Source of the DNA: Actinomadura sp. HBU206391
GTDB taxonomy: Bacteria > Actinomycetota > Actinomycetes > Streptosporangiales > Streptosporangiaceae
Assembly: GCF_014323665.1 (NCBI RefSeq)
Contig: NZ_JABVEB010000012.1
Coordinates: 1-64,000 of the forward strand
DNA: 64,000 nucleotides
Direction of reading: 5' to 3'
Shown: positions 23,662 through 34,142 of the stretch, in pieces
Numbering within the stretch: the first letter of the stretch is position 1
Layout of the letters: each line of letters starts with the position of its first letter
Translations under genes and position numbers: made by a program
The notes under the pieces: model-generated
Seen by the model: the letters and a program-made list of their open reading frames with translations, nothing else
Databases searched by the model: none
What the model was told of the DNA's origin: nothing

Positions 23662-23993
23662 CGCGGTGGGCGGGTTCGCCGTCCGCGGTCGTGCGGCGTC
23701 ACCGTCGGTGAGCCGGACGGCTCACCAGCCGCGGCCTGCCGCAAGTTGGCCTCGGCGTCGACGGGGGCCGGGACCTTGGCCGGCTCGGGCAACAGCAGTT
23801 CCTCAACTCCGCAGCCTAGGACGGCGCATATCACATCCAGCTCGTCGAGCTTGATGGTGTTGGGCCGCCCCGACCACAGCCCCGACATCTTGCCCGCGCT
23901 GATCTTCAGGCCTCGGTCGGCCAGCATCCGTTGCAGCTCGCTCGCCTTCCAGATGTCGCGGTTGGCAGCCGCCAGCCGCAGGTTCCACTTCAC
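23658..23993 (-). CDS. XRE-family (Cro/C1) regulator
   Basis: 111 residues. KASELQRMLADRGLKISAGKMSGLWSGRPNTIKLDELDVICAVLGCGVEELL is a helix-turn-helix of the Cro/CI type. A disordered, basic tail follows. The start overlaps the stop of the recombinase gene (GTGA) and its stop overlaps the probable start of the integrase-like gene, so the three form a coupled unit. It probably controls the recombinase genes. Confidence 0.82.
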   Translation of the reverse strand: MKWNLRLAAANRDIWKASELQRMLADRGLKISAGKMSGLWSGRPNTIKLDELDVICAVLGCGVEELLLPEPAKVPAPVDAEANLRQAAAGEPSGSPTVTPHDRGRRTRPPR

Positions 23994-25066
23994 GATCCCA
24001 ACCCCTTCAGCCTGTCGGCGGCGCGCTGCTGACCCTTGATCCAGGAGTCTTCGATGTGCGTGCGCTGGACATGGACGTAGCGCATGGTCGTGGCCACCCA
24101 GTCGTGACCGAGCAGTTCCTGAATGGCGACCAGGTCCATCCCGGAGAGATAGAGCTCTGACGCGCAGTAGTGCCGAAGGACGTGCGGTGTCAGCCGTCCC
24201 ATCCAGCCCGGCAGATAACGCTTGACCGCCTCATGCAGTGCGCTGCGGATCTGATCCTGGCCAACCCGCAGGCAGCCGCCGTCCCGGGCCTTGCGCTCGG
24301 ACGGATAAAGCGGCACTCCCGGCAGCGTCCAGTCGCCCCCGAACATCGCCCAGACGTCTTCGACGAACCACTGCAGCGTCGCCCGCCCGCCGTTGATCAG
24401 CGGGACGATCCGCTGCTTGGGGCCCTGCCCGCGCTTGCCCTTGCCGAACCGGACGTTGAGCTTGCCGAAGGTGCCTAAGTCCCAGCGGACGTCGTCCAAG
24501 TCGAGCTTGAGCGACTCGTTGACGCGCAGCCCGACCTGGGACATCATCCGCGCCGCGGTGTAGTTGCGGGCTGCGGGGGCGAACTTGCGGCAGGTGTCGA
24601 GCTCCTCAGCCCAGCAGCCGAACAGCGCCTCGATCTCCCTGCGGCTGGGCGGCACCCTGATCATGGCCTGCGGGCTGCCGACCGGCCGGTTCATCTCGTC
24701 GATCGGGCACTCGACCGCGTGCCCGGTCAGCGCATAGATCTCAGCGCGATGCCGCAACTCCAGGAAGTCGAAGAACATCGACAAGGTCCCGGCCTTGCCC
24801 TGCCGGGTCAGCGGAGAGGCCTTCCTCAGCTCCCGGCCGAGGTAACGGTCGGCGTCGGAGGGCTCCATCTCCCACAACGGGCGACCGAACCAGGCACGAA
24901 TCTGCTCCAAGTCGGTCACATCGTTGCTGATCGTCGTGTCCGCTATCCCCGCGGCCGCCCGCGCCAACACGAATTCGGCGAGCACGTCAGTCTCGAACTC
25001 GGCCAGTTCCTCACCGCTGGCTGGCGCCCGCCGCTCGTGCAGGGCTTTCACCACCGCAGCCGGCAC
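23990..25066 (-). CDS. Tyrosine recombinase/integrase
   Basis: 358 residues from the GTG at 25066, which follows GGGAGGA; the longest frame begins at 25093. Numbered from that longer form, the catalytic set is complete: Arg190 (GLRVNE), His304 and Arg307 (HVLRHY), His330 (LGHDW) and the nucleophile Tyr339 (MRYVHV). An N-terminal SAM-like domain covers about residues 30-125. It should cut and join DNA at specific sites. With the XRE and integrase-like genes it makes a three-gene mobile unit between the DHFR and second calpain genes. No flanking att repeats were seen by eye. Confidence 0.87.
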   Translation of the reverse strand: MPAAVVKALHERRAPASGEELAEFETDVLAEFVLARAAAGIADTTISNDVTDLEQIRAWFGRPLWEMEPSDADRYLGRELRKASPLTRQGKAGTLSMFFDFLELRHRAEIYALTGHAVECPIDEMNRPVGSPQAMIRVPPSRREIEALFGCWAEELDTCRKFAPAARNYTAARMMSQVGLRVNESLKLDLDDVRWDLGTFGKLNVRFGKGKRGQGPKQRIVPLINGGRATLQWFVEDVWAMFGGDWTLPGVPLYPSERKARDGGCLRVGQDQIRSALHEAVKRYLPGWMGRLTPHVLRHYCASELYLSGMDLVAIQELLGHDWVATTMRYVHVQRTHIEDSWIKGQQRAADRLKGLGS

Positions 25067-25383
25067 GGGCACTCCTCCCGTAACTTCACGCACACTGAAG
25101 ACTTCTCTACGTAAGCACGGGTCTCTCGCCCTGTCTGGCGAATCCTCAAAGTCGGCCTAGCTCAATGCGCACCTGACATAGCCCCAGGCCAGGCACGACG
25201 TAACCACGAGATACAGCCAGCTGCATGCAGGGAACCCAAGGGAACTAACACAAGCCGATGCGTTACCGGTGCGGCCATCCGCCGGTCTTCTCTCGTTCGC
25301 CCGCAGTCCACCGTTACAAGATCGGACGACCGTAGCCTCGCCAGGGCAGACCCCCGGTAGATCCCTGGTAGAGGTGACCCGCA
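25067..25383. other. Intergenic region between recombinase and second calpain gene
   Basis: Divergent promoter space for the leftward recombinase unit and the rightward calpain-like gene. A CTGCATGCAG palindrome lies at 25221-25230. No GGGCCC motif is present, unlike the spaces before the other pilin-leader genes. No gene is seen. Confidence 0.5.
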
Positions 25384-26724
25384 ATGACGGCCAGTTCTCC
25401 GGCGCCGTCTCGTGGCCGTCGTCGTGCCGGCGATACCGGATCCGGTCCGGTCGAGTACATCGCCGTCGCCTGTCTCCTTGCAGTGATCACCGCAGGGATC
25501 ATCAGCAGCGGTATCGGTTCGGCCGTCGGGGGCGGCATCGAGTCCGCGGTGTGCAAAGTGGCCGGCGGAGAGTGCGAACGCAATGACCCGGGAGCCTCGC
25601 GCGGCACGGTGACCGGTGGCCCGAACGAGGTGGAGAGACCGCCGACCGACGAGGAATGGGGGGACCGGAGCACCGACCCCTTCAAGGCGCCTCCACCGCC
25701 GACCGAGAAGGAGGTCGAGCGGGGCGAAGACGCCGCGGGCAAGATCCGCGACTACCTCGACGACGATTCCGCCTGGTACGAATTCTGGACGTGGGGATCC
25801 GACGGGCCGGAGCATCCCAGGGACGTCCTCGCCGGTATGTCGCCGGGCGAGCTCAACGCCCTGTTCGATCGGCTCACCGACGACGAGATCCGAAGACTGC
25901 TGGACGTCGACGACGTCGTGGACATCCTGAAGCTGCGCGCCGATCCGTACCTTCTGCAGCGACTCGAGGACATCGCGCCGAGATCCATTGAGCCCGACTT
26001 CACCGACGTCCGCAACGATGGCAAGAAGCCCGGTGATCCCGCCACCGACTACGCGTACCTCCAGGATGCGAAGTTGTTCGGAGCCTCGGGTGAGCCCACG
26101 CTGTTCGACATCGGCCAGGGATCCCTCGGCGACTGCTGGTGGATGGCGAGCATGGGCGCCATGACACAGACCCCTGAAGGCCGTGAGTTGATCAAGAAGA
26201 TGATCACCGAGAACCCGAATGGGACCTACACGGTCAGATTCGCGGACGGGCGCACGGTGACCGTCACGCCCTTCTACCCCGTCAAGAAGGACGGCGCCAT
26301 CGCCTATGCCAAGCCGAACCGGCCGCCGCTGGTGTGGCCGTTGGTCCTGGAGAAGGCGCTGGCCGAGAGAATGGGCGGCTACGGTGACCTGGTCGGAGAT
26401 CTGGGCTTCAACGGCATGCCTTTGATCACCGGTCGGCCAAGCGCCGCGCACGCGACGGGGGGCATCAGCCGATCCGATCTCGAAGGCTGGCGCGCCGACG
26501 GGGCCGTCACGGTCTCGACCCTGGACGCCGACGACGCTGCGGGCGAGGCGGCCTATGGGGGCGATGTTCCCCGGCTGATCGCCGGCCACGAATACGTCCT
26601 CCAGGGCTTCACCTCCGACGGCAAGGTGAGGCTGTACAACCCGTGGGGTAACAGGCACGTGACCGTCACCATGGACGAACTGAACACGCTCTTCCGGCGT
26701 GTGGACACCAATCCGATCCCCTGA
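25384..26724 (+). CDS. Pilin-leader calpain-like cysteine protease (C2 family), copy 2
   Basis: 446 residues. DTG-SGPVEYIAVACLLAVITAG gives the best Flp-type leader of the set (G19, Glu24 at +5, Tyr25 at +6). SAVCKVAGGEC follows the helix. The C2 domain has GQGSLGDCWWMASM (Cys251), WPLVLEKALAERMGGYG, GHEYVLQGF (His402) and LYNPWG (Asn419). It aligns with the 17820 protein along its whole length, including the PRDVLA.MS.GELNALF linker. It ends at VDTNPIP. A lipoprotein gene follows 14 bp later, probably in the same transcript. Confidence 0.87.
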   Translation: MTASSPAPSRGRRRAGDTGSGPVEYIAVACLLAVITAGIISSGIGSAVGGGIESAVCKVAGGECERNDPGASRGTVTGGPNEVERPPTDEEWGDRSTDPFKAPPPPTEKEVERGEDAAGKIRDYLDDDSAWYEFWTWGSDGPEHPRDVLAGMSPGELNALFDRLTDDEIRRLLDVDDVVDILKLRADPYLLQRLEDIAPRSIEPDFTDVRNDGKKPGDPATDYAYLQDAKLFGASGEPTLFDIGQGSLGDCWWMASMGAMTQTPEGRELIKKMITENPNGTYTVRFADGRTVTVTPFYPVKKDGAIAYAKPNRPPLVWPLVLEKALAERMGGYGDLVGDLGFNGMPLITGRPSAAHATGGISRSDLEGWRADGAVTVSTLDADDAAGEAAYGGDVPRLIAGHEYVLQGFTSDGKVRLYNPWGNRHVTVTMDELNTLFRRVDTNPIP

Positions 26725-26738
26725 GGGAGGGTGGTCCC

Positions 26739-27221
26739 ATGTTCCGCTGCGACGTCCGTGTCGCGGGCATGATCTTCGTCGGTGCGCTGGTCCTGTCAGC
26801 GGCAGCAGGATGCGGTTCCACCGACGACGGTAAGGAGGGCAGGCCCGCTGTGGACGGCACCCGAAGGCCCCTGCGCACCGCTCAGCCGGACCCGACGGGC
26901 AGGCCCGGGAAGCAGACCGTGAACGTCGAGCGCGGCACCACCGCTCATGTGGGCGGGCTGCGCATCGGGGTCATGGCGGCCGGGGGCGGCGAGGGCGCGG
27001 TCGCCGTGCTGGCGGGTCCCGGCGTCCCCGCGGAAGCCGACTGGACGGTGAGCGGCCGGGCCGGGCTGGCCAAACGACTGGCCAACGGTTACCTGGTCAC
27101 CATTGACGAGGTCTTCGACGCCGAAGCGGGGCCTGGCCGGACCGGCTCCGACGGCGGATCGGTCACCCTTACCGTCACACCACCGGCCGTCACACCACCG
27201 GCCGTCACACCACCGGGCTGA
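26739..27221 (+). CDS. Putative lipoprotein with repeated TPPAV tail
   Basis: 160 residues. MIFVGALVLSAAAGC gives a lipobox (AAGC). The mature protein is Gly/Pro-rich and carries TVNVERGTTAHVGGLRIGVM, a short beta-rich region seen in small actinomycete secreted proteins. The C-terminus is three near-identical TPPAV units. GGGAGG lies just before the ATG. Only 14 bp separate it from the calpain-like gene, so it may be a partner or inhibitor of that protease; this is inference only. Confidence 0.7.
   Translation: MFRCDVRVAGMIFVGALVLSAAAGCGSTDDGKEGRPAVDGTRRPLRTAQPDPTGRPGKQTVNVERGTTAHVGGLRIGVMAAGGGEGAVAVLAGPGVPAEADWTVSGRAGLAKRLANGYLVTIDEVFDAEAGPGRTGSDGGSVTLTVTPPAVTPPAVTPPG
27174..27218 (+). repeat. 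Three tandem 15-bp units at the lipoprotein 3' end
   Basis: GTCACACCACCGGCC occurs at 27174-27188 and 27189-27203, with one base changed at 27204-27218. It encodes the VTPPA repeats just before the stop, so unit number could vary without breaking the frame. Confidence 0.85.
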
Positions 27222-27274
27222 CGGCCTCAGCGGCCCCTCGTTTCCGTGGGCCGAGATCGTTTACTGTGGCGGTC

Positions 27275-29392
27275 ATGCTTGAGCGCTTCAGGGAGTACCC
27301 CCCGGACGTTCGTGACCTGCTGGGCTTCCGCTACTGCACGGCCTGCGCCGCCGGAGAGCAGAAGTTCCTGCTCGAGGGCGACGAACCGTTCACGGCTCCC
27401 CTCGTGGCGGCCGCGCTCGCCCGGCGGGGTCTGCGGGTGCTCAGTGTGCGTGCGGGCGACGGGGTGATGGACTGGCAGGCCGAGGTGAGCGAGGAACCGC
27501 AGGTCGGCCCGTACGTGGTGTGGTGTCCGTACGGTCGTCCGGACCGGGTGTACAGCCTCGTCATCATGGGGGGTGCGGGGGAGCGGGAGCGGCCGCTCAC
27601 CGGTTTCAACTCCGAGCGGCGCCGATGGGGCCGAACATGGTGGACCCGAGAACACGGGTGGATCAGCAGTTGCCTTTCCATCACCTTGGACCAGGCGGAG
27701 CGGTGGGCGCGTGTCCTCGGGACGTCGCTCCCCTCGCCTGCGGAGCTCGGCACCGGGCCCGCGAGGGATGACGACGAGCCTGAGGTCCTGCGCTGCAAGG
27801 AATATCTCCCGGAGCACAGAGACCTGGCGGGAGCGCGTTACTGGGCGATCTGTGATCTGCCGCTCGACGAGTTCGCGCTGATCCAGGCAGACGAACCGCT
27901 GACCGAGGAACTGGTGGGCGGGCGGCTGCGGGCACTCGGCCTGGAGCCGACGACGATCGAGTGGAGCGCCCGGCGATGGCGGGCGAGCCTGGCCGCGCCG
28001 GTACCGCACCGTGGACTCCGCCACTACGTACGCCGCGGCAAGCGCGATCGTAGCGACGAGATCTACGCGCTCTGCCCGGCCGTCGGCCACGACCGGCTGT
28101 ACTTCAGCCGGCGATCGGGCCGGTGGGAACGCTGGTCCGGGCTGGTCCCCGGGGCCGGGCGCGCACCCCATGCTCTCGACGACATGAACGACGACGAGAG
28201 CGAGATCCTTCTCGTCAGCCGTGAGCAGGCCGAGCGTGTGGCCTGGGCCAAGGGCATCGAGCTGCCGGACGACGATGAGCTGATCGCCCTGGCCGGCGGC
28301 TTCGGCACGGGTGAGGTGGCCTCGCCGGCGTTGACCAGATGCCGGGAACTGGGTCCGTCGCTCCAAGCGGTGCTCGGCGCCCGCTACTGCACCACCGTAC
28401 GGACGGTGGTGCCGTCCTGGAGGCGCGGTGAAGAGGCGGTGGACCTCCCCGCGCTGCTGTTCGGAGACCGGCCGTTCACTGCGGCGCGGGTGGCCGACGC
28501 TCTCACCGCCATGGGCGTCGTGGTGGAGACGGTCCGGCCGTGCGACCGGCCGCCGGGCGAGTGGTGGGCCCACGTCACCGAGGATCCGCGGTGCTGGGAC
28601 GAGGGTTTCGACGCCGTCTGCCGCGGTGGCGAATACGATCGGGTCGGTTTCGTCGAGCGGCGGCTCACGGATCCAGACGTTCACCTGGGATGGGACTCCG
28701 CCCTGAACGGTTGGGGCCCCCTGCTCTGGACCACCGGCCTGACGCCGGATTGGTGGGCCCGAGGCGATGAGGAAGAGCACCGGCTGCTCGTCACCCGGGA
28801 GCAGGCGGAACGTCTGGCCCTCGCCCTCGGCACCCCGTTGCCCGCCGACGAGGAGTGGGATGGCCTCGCCCGCACCGCGACGACTGCCGTGGGCGGTCTG
28901 AGGTGCCGTGAGTACTCGCCCGCTCTGCGCGAGGCGTACGGCGTCCGCTACTGGTCGCTGTGCAGGCTGGCCCGGGACTCAGGGTCCGAACTGAGCGTGC
29001 TGCTGCTGAGCGACAGGCCCCTGGACGCGGCCGGGGCGGACGAGGGGGTACGCGAAGCCGGAGTGGAGGCCGCCGGGCTGACCTGGCACCGCGATCATGA
29101 GGTGGCGGAGTGGCGAGGCCGGCTCGTGACCGCGCCGGAACCTGACGTCTTTCACCACCACGCGCAGGGTCTCGGCCCGTCCGGTCACGTGCGGGAGATC
29201 GTTGTGTCGAAGGGCTCCGTAAAGATCTGGTACGATCCCTCCCTGCGCAGATGGAACCGGGGCGCGCTGAAGGGCGCTGCCGACGGTCCCATGGTCGGCC
29301 GGCGGACCGCGGAACGGCTGGCGCGCCCTTCCGGCAGACCGCTTCCGGGCGAAGCCGAACTCGCCGAGCTGACGTCGACGTTCTCGCCGTGA
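27275..29392 (+). CDS. Unrecognised cytosolic protein with four internal repeats
   Basis: 705 residues, no signal or membrane segment. Four units of about 170 residues follow one another. Each opens with C+E..P..R...G.RY(C/W) (YCTACAAGE; CKEYLPEH..ARYWAICD; CRELGPSL..ARYCTTV; CREYSPAL..VRYWSLC). Each then has a 'lf.D.Plt...v...L...G' stretch and a Trp-rich core, and closes with ..(E/D)QAERwA..lG..LP.. (RRTAERLA in the last). I recognise no enzyme motif. Repeats could form a scaffold, or each may bind a ligand. ATG at 27275 or GTG at 27266 are both possible. It lies just beyond the second calpain-lipoprotein pair. Confidence 0.72.
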   Translation: MLERFREYPPDVRDLLGFRYCTACAAGEQKFLLEGDEPFTAPLVAAALARRGLRVLSVRAGDGVMDWQAEVSEEPQVGPYVVWCPYGRPDRVYSLVIMGGAGERERPLTGFNSERRRWGRTWWTREHGWISSCLSITLDQAERWARVLGTSLPSPAELGTGPARDDDEPEVLRCKEYLPEHRDLAGARYWAICDLPLDEFALIQADEPLTEELVGGRLRALGLEPTTIEWSARRWRASLAAPVPHRGLRHYVRRGKRDRSDEIYALCPAVGHDRLYFSRRSGRWERWSGLVPGAGRAPHALDDMNDDESEILLVSREQAERVAWAKGIELPDDDELIALAGGFGTGEVASPALTRCRELGPSLQAVLGARYCTTVRTVVPSWRRGEEAVDLPALLFGDRPFTAARVADALTAMGVVVETVRPCDRPPGEWWAHVTEDPRCWDEGFDAVCRGGEYDRVGFVERRLTDPDVHLGWDSALNGWGPLLWTTGLTPDWWARGDEEEHRLLVTREQAERLALALGTPLPADEEWDGLARTATTAVGGLRCREYSPALREAYGVRYWSLCRLARDSGSELSVLLLSDRPLDAAGADEGVREAGVEAAGLTWHRDHEVAEWRGRLVTAPEPDVFHHHAQGLGPSGHVREIVVSKGSVKIWYDPSLRRWNRGALKGAADGPMVGRRTAERLARPSGRPLPGEAELAELTSTFSP

Positions 29393-29452
29393 CGGATCGC
29401 GAGTCGGCAGAGGGAGCGGGCGGACCGGCACCCGTGTAACGGGTCGTGAGCC

Positions 29453-30208
29453 CTACGACTTCTTGGCGCCGCCGGCGGTCGCCTTCAGGTAGTCGCGGTT
29501 GAGCATGCCGATGGTGTCGAGCGAGATGCCCTTGGGGCAGGCGACCGTGCACTCGCCGGTGTTGGTGCAGCCGCCGAAACCGAGGTCGTCGTGCATTTCG
29601 ACCATGTCGACGACCCGGTCGTAGCGCTCCGGCTGGCCCTGCGGCATGAGCCCGAGGTGCATGACCTTGGCGGCGGTGAACAGCATCCCGGAGCCGTTGG
29701 GACAGGCCGCGACGCAGGCCCCGCAGCCGATGCATTCGGCGGCCTCGAAGGCCTTGTCGGCGTCGGGCTTGGGCACCGGCACGGCGTGGGCGTCGGGCGC
29801 GGCGCCGGTCGGCGCCGAGATGTAACCGCCGGCTTGGATGATCTTGTCGAACGCCGAGCGGTCCACGACCAGATCCTTGATCACCGGGAACGGCCGGGCC
29901 CGCCACGGCTCGATGTCGATCGTGTCGCCGTCCTTGAACTTGCGCATGTGCAGCTGGCACGTCGTGGTGGCCCGCTCAGGGCCGTGCGGCGTGCCGTTGA
30001 TGACGAGCGAGCACATGCCGCAGATGCCTTCACGGCAGTCGTGATCGAACGCGACGGGGTCCTCGCCCTCCACGATCAGACGTTCGTTGAGGACGTCCAG
30101 CATCTCGAGGAAGGACATGTCCGGGGAGACGTCGTCGACCTCGTACTGGACCATGGCGCCCTTGTCAGAAGCGCCGTTCTGGCGCCAGATACGCAGGGTG
30201 AGTTTCAT
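29453..30208 (-). CDS. Succinate dehydrogenase/fumarate reductase iron-sulfur subunit (second complex)
   Basis: 251 residues. [27 protein letters not shown] binds [2Fe-2S]; [14 protein letters not shown] and [14 protein letters not shown] bind the [4Fe-4S] and [3Fe-4S] clusters. It is the electron-transfer subunit of a menaquinone-type SdhB/FrdB. The ATG at 30208 is chosen as it opens the conserved [10 protein letters not shown]. It is the last gene of the operon, 11 bp after the flavoprotein stop. It is only distantly related to the Sdh1 subunit at 12977. Confidence 0.92.
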   Translation of the reverse strand: MKLTLRIWRQNGASDKGAMVQYEVDDVSPDMSFLEMLDVLNERLIVEGEDPVAFDHDCREGICGMCSLVINGTPHGPERATTTCQLHMRKFKDGDTIDIEPWRARPFPVIKDLVVDRSAFDKIIQAGGYISAPTGAAPDAHAVPVPKPDADKAFEAAECIGCGACVAACPNGSGMLFTAAKVMHLGLMPQGQPERYDRVVDMVEMHDDLGFGGCTNTGECTVACPKGISLDTIGMLNRDYLKATAGGAKKS

Positions 30209-30219
30209 GCTGTCCGGCC

Positions 30220-32163
<1,944 letters not shown>

Positions 32164-32263
32164 TGTTCGCTCGCCCTTCTCACTCGCTCCGCCGACGACC
32201 GGATGGCGGCTTCGGCCGATGCGGTCGTCGGCTCTGCTCGCTGTGGCGGGACTCACTCACGGC

Positions 32264-32950
32264 TCAGCTCACCAGCCCGGTCATGACCGCGAACGGTACG
32301 GACAGATAGCCGACGACGATGACGACGGCGAAGACGGTGGCGGAGGCGGACAGGCCTCGCTCTCGAACGGCGTTGCGGCGGCCCAGGCTCTGCAGTGCGC
32401 TGGTCAGGCCGTGCCGCAGGTGGAGGCCGAGTGCGATGACCGCCAGCGCGTAGAACAGCGTGATGTACCAGCGACCCGGCTGGAAGTCGGCCACCACGTT
32501 CCCGTAGGGCTCCCCGTGCACTCCGCGGGGGTTCACGGTGCCGACCGTCAGATCGAGGATGTGCCACACGATGAAGAGCACGAGGATCACGCCGCCCCAC
32601 CGCATGGTGCGCGCCGCATAGCTTCCCTGCACCTTGGCGCGGTGCCGGTAGCGGATCGGCCTGGCCTTCCTGGCGCGTACGGCCAGGTCGGCGGCGGTGC
32701 CGATGTGCAGTAGCACGCAGAGCGTGAGAACGGTCCGCTGGAGCCACAGGAACCAGGTCTCGTGCAGGGCCGGTGTCCCGATGGTCCGCAACCAGGCGGC
32801 GTAGCCGTCGAACTCCCCTCGACCGAAGAAGATCTTCAGGTTGCCGACCATGTGGGCGACGATGAAGAGCACGAGGAGACCGCCGGAGACGGCCATGACG
32901 GCCTTCTTGCCGACCGTCGAACGGTAGAGAGCGGGTATCGCGAGTGCCAC
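32264..32950 (-). CDS. Succinate dehydrogenase cytochrome b subunit (second complex)
   Basis: 228 residues, five membrane helices. It begins MALAIPALYRSTVGKKAVMAVSGGLLVLFIVAHMVGNLKIF, the standard opening of SdhC/FrdC of the B-type with His ligands for two haems (AHMVGN, LLHIG, VWHILD, LHLRHG). It anchors the enzyme and binds menaquinone. GTG start. First gene of the operon, divergent from a LysR regulator 77 bp away. Confidence 0.9.
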   Translation of the reverse strand: MALAIPALYRSTVGKKAVMAVSGGLLVLFIVAHMVGNLKIFFGRGEFDGYAAWLRTIGTPALHETWFLWLQRTVLTLCVLLHIGTAADLAVRARKARPIRYRHRAKVQGSYAARTMRWGGVILVLFIVWHILDLTVGTVNPRGVHGEPYGNVVADFQPGRWYITLFYALAVIALGLHLRHGLTSALQSLGRRNAVRERGLSASATVFAVVIVVGYLSVPFAVMTGLVS

Positions 32951-33008
32951 GGCCGCAAGCTACGTCGCCGCCGCACTATCGGTCCAAGTCATGATGGAAC
33001 TCGTTTCG

Positions 33009-33023
33009 ATAGCCGTAGGCTAT
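33009..33023. promoter_or_regulatory. LysR-type box ATAGCC-N3-GGCTAT
   Basis: Perfect 6-bp inverted repeat in the 77-bp gap between the LysR gene and the second sdh operon. It satisfies the T-N11-A rule (T33010, A33022) and overlaps a TATAAC-like hexamer. It is probably the binding site for the neighbouring regulator. Confidence 0.6.
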
Positions 33024-33027
33024 AACT

Positions 33028-34083
33028 GTGCAGCTACAGCAACTTGCGTACTTTGTCGCGGTCGCCGAGGTGAGGCACTTCACACAGGCCGCGGAGGCTC
33101 TCGGCGTCGCCCAGCCGTCTCTCTCCAAGCAGATCAAGGCCCTGGAGAGTGAGCTCGGCGCCTCACTGTTCAGCCGGGCGCGGGGCAACATCGCGCTCAC
33201 CCCGGCGGGCGAGGTACTGCTGCCGCTGGCCAAGCGGATCCTCGCCGACGTCGACACGGCGCGCCTGGAGGTGCGGGAGCTGACCGGGCTGCGCCGCGGC
33301 CGCGTGCGGCTCGGTGCGACGCCCTCGCTGTTCGCCGGCCTGCTCGCCGACGTCCTCCGCCGCTTTCACGACGACCACCCGGGCATCCGGCTGCTCGTCG
33401 AGGAGGGTGGCTCGCGCGACCTGGTCAAGGACCTGACCCGCGGCGCGCTCGACCTGGCTCTGGTGATCCTTCCGCTCGGCGGGGACGCTCCGCTTGTGAC
33501 CCGTCCGATCCTGCGGGAGAACCTGGTGATCGCGATGCCGTCGCATCCCGCCCGCCTGCCCGGCCGCACCGGCCTGGCAGCGGTGTCGCCGCAGCGGTCG
33601 TCTCTGCGGATCGAGGATCTGCGGGATCAGCCGCTCGTGATGTTCCGGCCCGGGTACGACCTGCGAGAGGCGACGATCAGCGCCTGCAGGCAGGCCGGTT
33701 TCGAGCCGCGGTTCGCCGTGGAGGGCGGCGAGATGGACGCCGTCCTGCGCTTCGTCGAGGCCGGTCTCGGTCTCGCCGTGGTGCCGAGCATGGTCCTGGC
33801 CGGCCGGCCCGGCCTGCGCGGCGCCCCGCTGATCGGGCCGGATCAGCCCTCCCCGGCGGCGATGGCCGAAGGGGCCGCCGGGCGTCCAGGCGGCGGCGAA
33901 CTCGGCTCGGGACTGCTGCGGACCATCGCGCTCGCGCACCGCAAGGACGTCGCCCCCACCCATGCCGCGCGTGCCTTCCAGGCCACGCTGGAGGCGTTCC
34001 TCGCCGAGGCGGCCCGCGACGGCAGCCTCCCGCCGGGAGTCGAGGCGCTCGTCGGCCCGACCCCGCCCGGCGGCGCGGGCTGA
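33028..34083 (+). CDS. LysR-family transcriptional regulator
   Basis: 351 residues. MQLQQLAYFVAVAEVRHFTQAAEALGVAQPSLSKQIKALESELGASLFSR is the classical LysR helix-turn-helix, followed by a periplasmic-binding-like effector domain (LRRGRVRLGATPSLFAGLLADVL). It lies divergent to the second succinate dehydrogenase operon with a fitting box between them, so it probably controls that operon and itself. GTG start. The effector is unknown. The region after residue 270 contains a Gly/Ala/Pro-rich insert (PAAMAEGAAGRPGGGELG). Confidence 0.9.
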   Translation: MQLQQLAYFVAVAEVRHFTQAAEALGVAQPSLSKQIKALESELGASLFSRARGNIALTPAGEVLLPLAKRILADVDTARLEVRELTGLRRGRVRLGATPSLFAGLLADVLRRFHDDHPGIRLLVEEGGSRDLVKDLTRGALDLALVILPLGGDAPLVTRPILRENLVIAMPSHPARLPGRTGLAAVSPQRSSLRIEDLRDQPLVMFRPGYDLREATISACRQAGFEPRFAVEGGEMDAVLRFVEAGLGLAVVPSMVLAGRPGLRGAPLIGPDQPSPAAMAEGAAGRPGGGELGSGLLRTIALAHRKDVAPTHAARAFQATLEAFLAEAARDGSLPPGVEALVGPTPPGGAG

Positions 34084-34142
34084 CCCTGGCCCTGCGCATC
34101 GAAAATGGTTCGCGTCCGGCCGGATTCGCTGGATACCGTCGA

